Part shown: positions 1 through 8,392 of the stretch, piece by piece | Layout of the letters: every line of letters begins with the position of its first letter | How positions within the stretch are numbered: position 1 is the first letter of the stretch | Source: Eubacterium sp. AF22-9 | GTDB lineage: Bacteria; Bacillota; Clostridia; Lachnospirales; Lachnospiraceae | DNA: 59,672 nt | NCBI GenBank assembly: GCA_003458705.1 | Contig: QRVH01000015.1 | Coordinates: 1 to 59,672 of the forward strand | Direction: 5' to 3' | Position numbers and translations under genes: made by a program | The notes under the pieces: generated by a model | Databases searched by the model: none | What the model was told of the DNA's origin: nothing | What the model saw: the letters and a program-made list of their open reading frames with translations, nothing else

Positions 1-20
1 TTTCGAGTCTCATTATCCAT

Positions 21-130
21 ATTATTATCTTTTTTCATTCCTACTTTAACGCCTCAATGCATCAGTCTCCCAATAATTATTATCTTTTTTCATTCCTACT
101 TTAACGCCTCAATGCATCAGTCTCCCAATA
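21..130. repeat. Perfect 55-bp tandem duplication
   Basis: Bases 21-75 and 76-130 are identical 55-mers lying head to tail. The second copy contains the last codons and stop of the ATPase reading frame that enters from the right. 55 is not a multiple of three, so the duplication changes the frame for anything reading through it. It lies at the extreme edge of the window and could be a real slippage duplication or an assembly artefact at a contig end. Confidence 0.9.
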
Positions 131-493
131 ATCAGGTGATTTTACACTAGGCTGTCTTTTCTTTATTACTTCTTTTATTCTTGTTTCACAATCTTTTTGA
201 TAACCATAGAAATACTTATTTCTTCCATCCTCAATGGGATCAACATCTGTTGAAAACCAATAATCTCCAGTACTTTTATTCTGTGGACATCCATATATCG
301 CCTGTAATACAGAACTTTTCCCAGTACCATTTTTACCAACCAGCATAGTTAAAGGAAATTCGAATTCAATTTTAGAGTTTTCTGTCAAGTTTTTGTATTT
401 AGGGAACTGAATATATTTGATATAATTCATAAATTTATTATCTAAAATATCTTTACTAATTATTTTAATCAGTTTTTCAAAATTTTGTTCCAT
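101..493 (-). pseudogene. N-terminal part of an SMC/RecF-like AAA ATPase, truncated
   Basis: 130 residues are open from an ATG at 493 with an AAAGGAG ribosome-binding site. A Walker A motif, GKNGTGKSS, lies near residue 53 inside a stretch typical of the start of SMC/RecF-like ATPases (AAA_15/AAA_23 type). There it follows a predicted strand beginning 'FPLTMLV'. Such proteins are normally 400-700 residues with a Walker B and signature motif; here the frame stops at 101 inside the 55-bp tandem duplication. Other frames continue toward the window edge. It is the last gene of the restriction-modification operon and may supply an ATP-dependent function to it. The truncation may be real or caused by the duplication or edge. 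Confidence 0.6.
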
Positions 494-557
494 GTAAATA
501 ACTCCTTTATCCTAACGTGCCATCATTCTGTTTCCTTGCAGTATAGTATTTTGATTC

Positions 558-1639
558 TTACCTAAACCTAACCTGCAGATTCAACTTAATAAACCTCTCT
601 CCATTCTCCTCATACAGGCTCATATACTCATGTCTGCTGGTTGAAGCTCTCTCCAGAATCGTGTTATCCAAAAGATACTGTTCAAAAAAATTTCTGTTAT
701 AAATGTGATATGCCAGTATTTCTCCATCCGCTTTTACAATGATATATCCTCCATTTGCCTCATCCAAACCATCCCACGCTTTGCCGGCTTCATACCCAAT
801 GCACAAGAGCAGAGGAACTTCTTGAATTTATATGTATACATCATTGCATCACCATATCCGAGAGGATCTCTTTCGCCAAGCATTTCTACCAGCTTATCGC
901 AATCCTTTACATCCTCAGAATAGAAATACAACAGCATATTTCCGATAATTTCAGGCATACTGCTGTCAACCATAATAAGATTTCTCTTAAATCCATCATG
1001 ATTCATTCCATAGTATTTTACACTGCCACCATACTCTGCAATCTTCGCCATTCTGTCCTTAATCTTAGTCCTTGTATCAATGGCATTAATCTCTTCTGCT
1101 TGTTCAGATGTTATGCCTGTAACCTTGTATATAAAGTTGGTAGTCAATCCTGCATTTAACAATGTAGGAGCATTTCCTACTTCTGATTTAATAGAAAAAC
1201 CCACATTACGAATGAAATTAGTATGGATATCCTCAATCTGCATTGAAATATCTGTTGTATCAGCGGCAGGAGCCTTGATTTTTGTAACCTTTATTCCGTT
1301 TGCAAACTTTGCTACTTCCTCTACTTCAAAGCTTCCGCTATGTGAAGCTATTTCCTTCAACAATAAATTTGCATTTTCTTCCAGCTCTGTTCTTGAAACA
1401 CTTAATATCCGATTAGACTGAATCTCCAGATGAACCATATCATTATCAATAACATAATCAATAACTTCTCCCCTGGTTTCTTCTCTCATTATCTTAAGTA
1501 TAGGGTAATATACTTCATCGATTTTTTCTACCTTTTCATTGGCTGCATAAACACGCCCCTGGCTGAGTAATTTCATAAAAGCATATAATTCAGACCACTC
1601 GCCCTTGTTACCTGACATTCTATTTCCATTATTGCTCAT
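558..1639 (-). CDS. HpaII-family type II restriction endonuclease, second copy (frameshifted)
   Basis: This resembles the neighbouring endonuclease throughout. The N-terminus has NKGEWSELYAFMKLL, where the upstream copy has NKGDWSEAYVFLKLL. The middle has IGFSVKSEVGNAPTLLNAG, where the upstream copy has IGFSVKSHLGNPPTLFNYS; the D/E-x-K-like charges there fit a PD-(D/E)XK nuclease core, which is family knowledge and not something I can prove. The frame breaks near base 778: the long frame reads AKRGMVW, but another frame continues as WDGLDEANGGYIIVKADGEI to a stop at 558, matching the other copy's KRWDGTRRINGGYIDVKSNGEI. One missing T after AAGCG would restore a protein of about 360 residues. 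Start at 1639, with AGGAG ten bases upstream. It should cut CCGG if the specificity is kept. Confidence 0.8.
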
Positions 1640-1674
1640 ATACTCAATACTCCTTTCATATTATATATAACTAT

Positions 1675-2940
1675 TTAACTGCGAAATCTAAATGTAAAGT
1701 TTATATCTATACAATAACATGGTTGTTCATAATGACTTTCATCATAATATACATATCCATAATCTCCACGCTTATCACTATTACGCTTTTTAAAAATATT
1801 TTCAGGAACTTCAAGTCCATTTAAATATTCCTCTGCCTGAGCTATGGTGTACTTACAGTATGAACCATGTTCTGGTCTTTCCAATTTCATGTTCTTAAAT
1901 AAATACTCTGTAAATTTTTCGTCGGATACAGCTCTACAATATAAAATTTCTCCATTACTTTTCACATCAATATAGCCACCATTTATTCTCCGTGTTCCAT
2001 CCCAGCGTTTAGATGCAGTCAATCCTGCAAAGGCACAGAACAAAAAATCCTTAAACTTTGCTTTATATACCGTATTAGGGCTATGTACATTAAGTGGATT
2101 AATTAATGCCACCGCTTCGACTACATCTGATAATTTACGGGTAACAGGCTTTTCATAGTACCCATAATCTGATAGCAACATCGCATCAAACACGGACAAC
2201 ATATTTACATCATAGTGTTCTAAATTCCACATAAAAAATGATCCCGTTTCTTTTGCTTCTCCATATCTTCTATTATCTATAATTTTACTGCCCATAAACT
2301 TTAAATCTAATTTTTCAGACAACTTAATGTAGGCTATTCTTGCGTCTAAATCACATCCCCCTACAGAATTTTTCATAGAATTTATATAATGCATGGTTTC
2401 TTCGTCGCACCCCTCAACTCTATACACCATCTTTGACGCTTGTGAATAATTAAATAATGTAGGTGGATTACCTAAATGTGATTTCACCGAAAATCCAATA
2501 ACTTCACGACTCGAATCATTGCTATTTAAAACTTCCAAAAGTATATCTGTTTTCTTATCATATTCATCGTCAACACAAGATTCCTTAATATTATGTATTC
2601 CCATTGTTTTTATCAAATAATCCTCGATATCAGGAAATTCAAATGCCTTACTGCCTTTTGCCATACGGATATATTCAAACAATCTCTCAGCATAACCTGA
2701 AACCTCTGATATTGGTATTAGAACACTGTCCTCACGACCTTCAAATGCAACAATATAATCAGTATTAATTGCATACTCATTTTTTACACCTAAATTCTTT
2801 CTTATAATTTTTAAAACATCCATATATACAGACAGAACTTTATTCAAATCTTCATCTCCTGAATAAATTCTTCCTTCTGCCAGCAGTTTTAAAAAAACAT
2901 AAGCTTCGCTCCAATCACCTTTATTTAAACGCCAAGCCAT
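1675..2940 (-). CDS. HpaII-family type II restriction endonuclease, first copy
   Basis: 421 residues, intact. It is the restriction partner of the adjacent C5 methyltransferase and is recognised from the HpaII family signature at the N-terminus (LNKGDWSEAYVFLKLLAEGR), the central block VIGFSVKSHLGNPPTLFNYS and the C-terminal block KRWDGTRRINGGYIDVKSNG. The family's founding member cuts CCGG; specificity here is inferred. It is somewhat longer than the downstream paralogue, mainly because of an extra segment after residue 370 that is rich in charged and Tyr residues. Its start at 2940 has AGGAG nine bases upstream, 19 bases after the methyltransferase stop. Two endonucleases of one family in a single cassette is unusual. 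Confidence 0.85.
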   Translation of the reverse strand: MAWRLNKGDWSEAYVFLKLLAEGRIYSGDEDLNKVLSVYMDVLKIIRKNLGVKNEYAINTDYIVAFEGREDSVLIPISEVSGYAERLFEYIRMAKGSKAFEFPDIEDYLIKTMGIHNIKESCVDDEYDKKTDILLEVLNSNDSSREVIGFSVKSHLGNPPTLFNYSQASKMVYRVEGCDEETMHYINSMKNSVGGCDLDARIAYIKLSEKLDLKFMGSKIIDNRRYGEAKETGSFFMWNLEHYDVNMLSVFDAMLLSDYGYYEKPVTRKLSDVVEAVALINPLNVHSPNTVYKAKFKDFLFCAFAGLTASKRWDGTRRINGGYIDVKSNGEILYCRAVSDEKFTEYLFKNMKLERPEHGSYCKYTIAQAEEYLNGLEVPENIFKKRNSDKRGDYGYVYYDESHYEQPCYCIDINFTFRFRS

Positions 2941-2959
2941 ATGAACACTCCTAACCTAA

Positions 2960-3961
2960 TCATTTGCTGTTATCTAAAACTTTCCTTATCTCTTTTGCTA
3001 TTGCCTCAATAACATTAACTGTTACGCTGTTACCTAACTGTTTGTATAAATGAGTATCTGCCAATTCCAACCTAAAATCATCCGGGAACCCTTGCAGTCT
3101 TGCCCATTCTCTCGGAGTCATTTTCCTAATACCTTCTCTGTTAACTTCACCTTTAATATGCGTAATCGGCGTAAAATTTGTAAGTCTCTTATCTACAATA
3201 AGGTTTCTTTCACGCCCCATTCCACCACAAACAATTGCGCCTGCTTTTCCATCCAGATCCCTGATTTCATATCCAAATCCGTTTCCCTTGGATTCATGAC
3301 GAGCCTTATGTCTCTTCAAAGTTTCAATATACACCGTTGACAAATAATATTTAACGCTAACCTCATTTTCTTCCATAATATCCCTGATGCAGGTATTCGA
3401 ATTAGTCGGTTCCGGGAACTTAAAACTACTGCTGTCAATGTCATTCCTAAATGCCACAATGTAAATTCTCTCCCGATTCTGAGGAACCCCAAAATCTTTG
3501 CTGTTTAACACCTTATCATAAACTGTGTATCCTATTTGCTCGAATGCTTTTTTGATAACCTTAAAAGTCCGTCCTTTGTCATGAATAGTCAGCCCTTTTA
3601 CATTTTCACAAAAAATAACTTTAGGCTGATGATACTCGCATATTCTTACAACATCTTGAAACAATGTTCCTCTACACAAACCTTTATAGTCATCATCAAA
3701 TCCCATTCGCTTTCCGGCAAGTGAAAAAGCCTGACACGGAAATCCTGCAAGACAAATATCAAATTCTGGAATTTCCTTCTCGTCTATCTTTGTTATGTCA
3801 CCTGCTATATCAAACTTATCATTATAATTCAACCTGTATGTCTGTTGTGCATATTCATCCCATTCACTTACAAACACTGTCTTGATTTTTTTCCCAAATG
3901 CCTTATCAAAACCTTTTCTAATTCCACCAATACCGGCAAACAAATCTATAGACTTATACAT
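2960..3961 (-). CDS. DNA (cytosine-5-)-methyltransferase
   Basis: 333 residues with the ordered C5-methylase motifs. Motif I is DLFAGIGGIRKGF near residue 6. Motif IV is GFPCQAFSLAG, with the catalytic Cys near residue 75. Motif VI is ENVKGL, motif VIII is the GVPQNRERIYIVAF block, and motif X is KQLGNSVTVNVIEAIAKEI at the C-terminus. It transfers a methyl group from S-adenosylmethionine to cytosine and protects host DNA from the two adjacent HpaII-like nucleases. The target is therefore probably CCGG (inference from the partners). The gene sits 12 bases after vsr in one operon. Length and motifs are complete and no defect is visible. Confidence 0.95.
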   Translation of the reverse strand: MYKSIDLFAGIGGIRKGFDKAFGKKIKTVFVSEWDEYAQQTYRLNYNDKFDIAGDITKIDEKEIPEFDICLAGFPCQAFSLAGKRMGFDDDYKGLCRGTLFQDVVRICEYHQPKVIFCENVKGLTIHDKGRTFKVIKKAFEQIGYTVYDKVLNSKDFGVPQNRERIYIVAFRNDIDSSSFKFPEPTNSNTCIRDIMEENEVSVKYYLSTVYIETLKRHKARHESKGNGFGYEIRDLDGKAGAIVCGGMGRERNLIVDKRLTNFTPITHIKGEVNREGIRKMTPREWARLQGFPDDFRLELADTHLYKQLGNSVTVNVIEAIAKEIRKVLDNSK

Positions 3962-3973
3962 GTCAAATCTCCT

Positions 3974-4417
3974 CTATTCCATATCATAATCATTACATTT
4001 TTCATCAAAAATTGCTTCTTCTATTACCCGTATACATTCATCTGTGTTTTTCATAATGTCCTTACCCCAGAATCTTATAACGGTCCAGCCGAGAAACTGC
4101 AGTTGCTTATTAACTTCATCATCCCTATGCTGATTATTAGATATCTTATTTATCCAAAATTCAGCATTTTTCCCACGTTCCAACTGCGGTTTTAGTACTT
4201 CCCAGTCTTTTCCGTGAAAAAACTCGCTGTCACAGAAAATAACAATTTTATACTTTGTAAGCACTATATCTGGTTTTCCCGGCAGTCCTTCATAATTCTT
4301 TCTGTAACGATATCCTCGTTTCCATAATTCCTTACGAAGTTTCAACTCTATCGAAGTATCTTTCGATTTGATATTTTTCATATTCCTATGTCGCTGCTCT
4401 TTTGTAAGCCTGTCCAT
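3974..4417 (-). CDS. vsr: Very-short-patch repair endonuclease (Vsr)
   Basis: 147 residues. The N-terminal RSxNMKNIKSKDTSIE-like signature (here RHRNMKNIKSKDTSIELKLR) and the core GKPDIVLTKYKIVIFCDSEFFHG match the Vsr family. The Asp of GKPDIV is the expected catalytic residue and FFHG supplies the His. Vsr nicks next to T:G mismatches formed when 5-methylcytosine deaminates and starts their repair. Its place just upstream of a C5-cytosine methyltransferase fits the usual genetic pairing. It starts two bases after the stop of the HTH regulator, so the two are probably translationally coupled. Confidence 0.95.
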   Translation of the reverse strand: MDRLTKEQRHRNMKNIKSKDTSIELKLRKELWKRGYRYRKNYEGLPGKPDIVLTKYKIVIFCDSEFFHGKDWEVLKPQLERGKNAEFWINKISNNQHRDDEVNKQLQFLGWTVIRFWGKDIMKNTDECIRVIEEAIFDEKCNDYDME

Positions 4418-4419
4418 AA

Positions 4420-4635
4420 TTATCGCTCCGCTTCATCAGGCACAATCTCCAAGATGTCAGAGATATCACATTTTAATGCCACGCATATTTTAAGCAATAT
4501 GTCTGTATTTACATTCTCGTTCCTGCCTAATTTTGCGATTGATGCATTACTTACACCTGATTGCTCCGCTAAATCTTTTTTCTTCATATCTCTGTCAATC
4601 AGCAGCTTCCATAATTTCTTATAACTTATCTTCAT
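4420..4635 (-). CDS. XRE/Cro-type HTH regulator (R-M controller candidate)
   Basis: I chose the ATG at 4635 (MKISYKKLWKLL) because a GGAGG lies five bases upstream; this gives 71 residues. The whole protein is a small HTH domain: LLIDRDMKKKDLAEQSGVSNASIAKLGRNENV, then a helix reading TDILLKICVALKCDISDILE, as in YozG-type Cro/C1 regulators. It is the first gene of the restriction-modification cassette and is therefore a candidate controller protein timing methylase and nuclease expression. That role is inferred from position; I did not identify a C-box operator upstream. Confidence 0.85.
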   Translation of the reverse strand: MKISYKKLWKLLIDRDMKKKDLAEQSGVSNASIAKLGRNENVNTDILLKICVALKCDISDILEIVPDEAER

Positions 4636-4832
4636 TTCATCCTCCGAAACCAGAACATACATTCGTTTCTATTTCCTATCATATCACACAAGTCTGCATA
4701 TATCAAGTTCTTTTTCATAATTAATTATGAGTTCTCACATTTATTTTCTTGATTTTAGAGACAGAGAGTACACCTATCGTGCCCTCTGGGGTAAATAGTA
4801 AGCTGAGAAAATTGTATATTTAAATTAAAAAA

Positions 4833-4870
4833 TAGCACCCCAGCAGTATCCATCCACTGCCGAAGTGCTA
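4833..4870 (-). terminator. Rho-independent terminator after the DUF819 gene
   Basis: On the minus strand, TAGCAC ... GTGCTA arms with an inner GCAGT/ACTGC stem are followed by TTTTTTAATTTAAAT. It lies about 30 bases after the stop of the DUF819 gene. The rest of 4636-4898 shows nothing gene-like. Confidence 0.75.
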
Positions 4871-4898
4871 TCCATTCCATCAATTATTCCATTAAAAT

Positions 4899-6074
4899 CT
4901 ACCCAAATATACTCATCAGATTAGCCACGACAAGACCGCCGCCGGTTCCGATGACATAGCCAAGCAGCGCCATCATGATACCAACTGGTACAAGGGCATT
5001 AGAGTATGCGCCGGCGAGGACCGGTGCTGTTGCTGTTCCACCGATGTTTGCGAGGGAAGCAACGCAGCATGTGAAGATGTCGAGTTTCAATATCTTCGCA
5101 AGTGCAATCATTATTGCCACATGGATAAGGAGGATTACGAATCCTGCGAGAAGCCATATTGGGGCATTGCCGACTGCTCCAAGGTCTGCTCTTGATGCTA
5201 TTAAGGCAATGACTATATAAAGCATTACATTTGAAATCTCCTCAGTTCCCTTAATCTTGCCAAATGGTGTCAGGGCGAATACGATACCAAGCACTGATAC
5301 GATAAGGACTGTCCATGTTGTGCTGTCAAAGAATGATAAATATGCATTAATCATGCTGCCAAGTTCCATTGAAACTGCCGATACTAAGAGTCCTGAACCG
5401 AGCAGAAGAATGATGTTCTGCCATACGAGAGGCTTTGTGTTGGCTTTTGCTTCCTCTTCGAGTGCAGCTCCAACGCCGTCGATTATGCTTGTGTCTGCCT
5501 TTGTCCATTTGTTGAACTTCTCGTGATTTCCGATTGCCCACAGAAGGAACATTACATAAAGTGTCGCGCAGATTGAATCCATAACAAGGGCGTAAGCCAT
5601 TGTTGCTTCGTCAACATCAAGTGCTGCCTGGATTGCGAGCATATTGCCGCCGCCGCCCATCCAGCTTCCGCACAGTGCGCCGAGTGCTTTCCATGAACCT
5701 GCGCCTAAGAGCTGGTGGAATATTGCATATGAAACAAAGAATCCAAGTCCGATTGACAAAGTTGCTGCGAAGAAACCGATAAGCATTTTAGGTCCAAGCT
5801 TGATGATTTTCTTCAAGTCACAGCGAAGCAGCATTATGAAAAGCATCGCATATAATATCGGGTTCTTGACTGATTTGTACACAGCGCTTGTTGCACTAAG
5901 GTCCCACACTTTCATTGTGCAAAGCAGCATAAGCCCTAGGTATATAAGTACAATCGGCGGTGCAAAATTAAAGAACACCTGTGCCTTTTTCCCTTTAAAA
6001 ATCTTAGGTAGATTTACTAATACTGCGGCTGCAAATATAAGTGCCGCAAGGTATAAAAATCCATCTTTTATCAT
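4899..6074 (-). CDS. DUF819 family integral membrane protein (YjcL-like)
   Basis: 391 residues with about ten hydrophobic segments. The Gly-rich block GALCGSWMGGGGNMLAIQAAL near residue 140 and the C-terminal IGGTATAPVLAGAYSNALVPVGIMMALLGYVIGTGGGL are diagnostic of DUF819. No transport activity is established for the family; the repeated inverted organisation suggests a secondary transporter. The start at 6074 has AAGGAG nine bases upstream. It follows the PepD-type dipeptidase on the same strand with 120 bases between, so it could share a transcript and perhaps handle an amino acid or dipeptide product (inference only). Confidence 0.9.
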   Translation of the reverse strand: MIKDGFLYLAALIFAAAVLVNLPKIFKGKKAQVFFNFAPPIVLIYLGLMLLCTMKVWDLSATSAVYKSVKNPILYAMLFIMLLRCDLKKIIKLGPKMLIGFFAATLSIGLGFFVSYAIFHQLLGAGSWKALGALCGSWMGGGGNMLAIQAALDVDEATMAYALVMDSICATLYVMFLLWAIGNHEKFNKWTKADTSIIDGVGAALEEEAKANTKPLVWQNIILLLGSGLLVSAVSMELGSMINAYLSFFDSTTWTVLIVSVLGIVFALTPFGKIKGTEEISNVMLYIVIALIASRADLGAVGNAPIWLLAGFVILLIHVAIMIALAKILKLDIFTCCVASLANIGGTATAPVLAGAYSNALVPVGIMMALLGYVIGTGGGLVVANLMSIFG

Positions 6075-6130
6075 GTATTAATTCTCCTTATGGTTAATAT
6101 ATAGCATATTATACCCATTTTTTTGTAGTA

Positions 6131-6201
6131 TATAACTAAAATTGCGGAAGTAAATGTGGTGCAATCTGTCGTCACACACTTACTCCCGCAAATTTAGTTA
6201 T
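6131..6201 (-). repeat. Long hairpin overlapping the dipeptidase stop codon
   Basis: Arms of 28 bases (6131-6158 and 6174-6201) match at 25 positions. Two of the three differences become G-U pairs in the minus-strand RNA but A-C mismatches on the plus strand, so the structure belongs to the minus-strand transcript, i.e. the 3' end of the dipeptidase mRNA. It includes the dipeptidase stop codon at 6198-6200. There is no T-run after it on the minus strand, so it is not a standard terminator; an mRNA-stabilising or processing hairpin is more likely. Confidence 0.6.
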
Positions 6202-7679
6202 AAACTTTTAAGTATCTCCATCAGATATTCCCAGGTCCGCTCCACTGAAGCCGCGTCCATACACTCATCAGGCGTATGCACACTTTCAAGTGTCGGTCCA
6301 AATGATATCATATCTACTCCCGGCATTTTCCCGGCAAGTATGCCACATTCGAGTCCGGCGTGGATTGATGTCACTTCCGGTTCGTGGCCGTATACATTTG
6401 TAAAGCTATCAACGCATATCTTTCTTAACTGCGAATCACTCTTGTATTCCCACGCAGGATAGTCCGACATTGTGACTACTTTTCCTGACAAATGTTTTAC
6501 AAATGTGGTGACTCTCTCAAGCAATAATTTCTTTCCAGCCGCTGTATTGCTTCTTATAAGATATTTGTACACAAGCTTGTCTGCGTCGAGATAAGCAGTT
6601 CCAAGATTGAGAGAAGTCTGCACCATGCCCTTAATCTCCTGACTCATTTTGTACACACCATCAGGACTTAACCAGAGGGCATATATTACATTTGCAGTGC
6701 TCTTGGAATCAAGAACCTTGTCTGCTGCAATGTCTGTCTTTTCAAGCTCAATCTTAGCATGTGGCTCTGTCGCGCTGATTTCCTGCATCCACACAGCCGC
6801 ACTCTCTTTGATGCTTTGTTCAAATGTTGTGGCATCGCAGCTTCTGACACTTACAACTGCCTTTGCTTCTTTTGGAATTGCATTTTCCTTGCCGCCACCT
6901 GAAAGCGACACAAGACGGAAATCTGCTGCCCCGCTGGCATGTGAAAGTAATGAAGCAAGCAATCTTATAGCATTAGTGTGCTGTTTGTGAATCTCAACGC
7001 CGGAATGACCTCCGGCAAGCCCGCTTATCTTAGCTTCGAAGCATACCGAACCATTCTGCACATCAATTGCACCATCTGCCACCCAGTCCGCAGCATCCTC
7101 ATACACAACCGGAATGTCACACTCAGCTCTCACACCACCAGCACAGCTTACATACAATATTCCCTCACTTTCAGAATCAATATTAATAAGTCTCTTTGCT
7201 GTAAGGTCAGAAGTGTCGAGGTCTCTTGCGCCAAGCATTCCAATCTCTTCATCGCTCGTAAGCACTGCCTGTATAGGAGGGTGTGCAATTGTATCCGATG
7301 CAAGTACTGCCAGTATAAATGCAACAGCAATTCCATCATCAGCGCCAAGCGTAGTGCCATCAGCCCATACCATCTTACCATCGGTGCAGGCCTTAATGCT
7401 CTGTACACTCATGTCAATATCGCAGTCCGGCTCTTTTTCACACACCATATCAAGATGTCCCTGCAAAATCACAGGCTCACAGTCCTCATATCCAGAAGTC
7501 CCCGCCTTAAATATAACAACATTATCAGCCGCGTCCTTCCTTGCCTTAAGTCCATGCAACTTAGCAAACTCCAGACAATAATCCGCAATCATCCCGGTAT
7601 TCCCTGAACCATGCGGAATCGAGCATATTTTTTCAAAATAAGAAAACACCTCAACAGGAGTTAATTCATTTAACTTCAT
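6198..7679 (-). CDS. pepD: Aminoacyl-histidine dipeptidase (PepD family, M20C)
   Basis: The start is set at 7679 (MKLNELTPVEVFSYF) because AGGAGG lies seven bases upstream; the extra residues before it are not needed. That gives 493 residues, the usual PepD length. M20 metallopeptidase motifs are in order: QGHLDMV near residue 76 (metal His and Asp), LGADDGIA, the catalytic TSDEEIGMLGARDL and a C-terminal IHAGLECG with a metal His. It hydrolyses Xaa-His dipeptides such as beta-Ala-His and often other short peptides, in the cytosol. The downstream DUF819 membrane protein is on the same strand. No defects are visible. Confidence 0.93.
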   Translation of the reverse strand: MKLNELTPVEVFSYFEKICSIPHGSGNTGMIADYCLEFAKLHGLKARKDAADNVVIFKAGTSGYEDCEPVILQGHLDMVCEKEPDCDIDMSVQSIKACTDGKMVWADGTTLGADDGIAVAFILAVLASDTIAHPPIQAVLTSDEEIGMLGARDLDTSDLTAKRLINIDSESEGILYVSCAGGVRAECDIPVVYEDAADWVADGAIDVQNGSVCFEAKISGLAGGHSGVEIHKQHTNAIRLLASLLSHASGAADFRLVSLSGGGKENAIPKEAKAVVSVRSCDATTFEQSIKESAAVWMQEISATEPHAKIELEKTDIAADKVLDSKSTANVIYALWLSPDGVYKMSQEIKGMVQTSLNLGTAYLDADKLVYKYLIRSNTAAGKKLLLERVTTFVKHLSGKVVTMSDYPAWEYKSDSQLRKICVDSFTNVYGHEPEVTSIHAGLECGILAGKMPGVDMISFGPTLESVHTPDECMDAASVERTWEYLMEILKSL

Positions 7680-7695
7680 AAAAAAGCCTCCTAAA

Positions 7696-7983
7696 CCTAC
7701 TTTTTGATCAATTTTCATAATCTGATAGGTCTTTTTTACATTGTTAGTTGGTTTATTATGCTTCTTTTCCCCTTAAATGCCTACTAATTCATCATATTTA
7801 GCAACATTAGTAGGTCTTTTTCTCATATGTTTATAATATTAGACATTTCTTATCAGTCAAAAAACCTACTATTTTCGCATAAATCATAAATTTAGTAGGC
7901 AATTTTCTTTTTTCTCCACTATTTTCATCATAATTTCTTCTAAATAAACCTACTAATTCATCACATTTAGCAACATTAGTAGG
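7696..7983. repeat. Array of four hairpins with an 84-85 bp period
   Basis: CCTACTAA...TTAGTAGG-type hairpins begin at 7696, 7780, 7865 and 7949 (steps of 84, 85, 84). Units 2 (7780-7814) and 4 (7949-7983) are 35 bases long and identical except for one loop base; each has a perfect 9-bp stem and 17-base loop. Units 1 and 3 keep the ends but vary inside. The gaps are 49-50 bases with no visible similarity, apart from a T-rich run right after each hairpin on the plus strand (TCTTTTTT, TCTTTTT, AATTTTCTTTTTT, TTTTCCC). On the minus strand the copies read PTNVAKCDELVG / PTNVAKYDELVG, interrupted by stops. The rest of the gap 7680-8160 shows no gene. Confidence 0.85.
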
Positions 7984-8159
7984 CTTTTCCCTACTTATGC
8001 GCTGATTTCATGTGCTATTTGACGCTATCCCAAATGAACAAAGCCCCACAACATACACCAATAGCAGCACCTGCAGTGCAACGCCCAGGTGCGTCCGCAC
8101 ACCACCCCTTGAAGGGCAGTTGCCACATACTCCCAGCTAAACTTCCCATGAGGTAAACA

Positions 8160-8377
8160 CTCTCTGCCGTGCTGTCAGTACGGAACATATACTTGAGTCT
8201 GACGTGCTGTGCATAAGTTAATACCGCTATCTGCAAAAGTGCAGTGCGGAAAATCTCGTTCAAGCGAAGCGCGTTTTGATTTTCCGTACTGTAATAAACT
8301 ATGCAGATAGCGGTATTTACTTATGCTAAGCTAAGGAAGCCCGAAAGTATATATTCTGTACTGCCATCACCGCAGAG
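8160..8377. repeat. Large imperfect inverted repeat (arms about 100 bp)
   Basis: The inner arms are strong: GCATAAGT-t-AATACCGCTATCTGCA at 8211-8234 pairs with its complement at 8302-8326, and GCGGAAAATC (8246-8255) pairs with GATTTTCCGT (8278-8287). Similarity continues outward through AGTACGGAACATATACTT (8177-8194) against its counterpart near 8346-8362, then CTCTGCCGT near 8162. The centre is 22 bases around GCGAAGCGC. Both arms read outward as related peptides beginning IFRT and containing a Lys-Tyr-(Met/Ile)-Phe block, so they may be two inverted, diverged copies of one small unit. No transposase is near. Confidence 0.75.
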
Positions 8378-8392
8378 CAGGCTGTCTACACC

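Noticed and set aside
4663..4898. Possible end of a plus-strand gene (RDREYTYRALWGK-like frame near 4745-4790)
   Set aside because: Only about 15 codons with no start and no recognisable family; probably chance.
7696..7983. CRISPR array
   Set aside because: Repeat ends are conserved but the inner bases of units 1 and 3 vary heavily, spacers are 49-50 bases and T-rich, and no cas gene is present.
8015..8263. 82-codon minus-strand open frame within the inverted repeat
   Set aside because: It starts with TTG in the centre of the inverted repeat, has no ribosome-binding site and the first half is repeat arm. I treat it as part of the repeat, although a relic small gene is possible.
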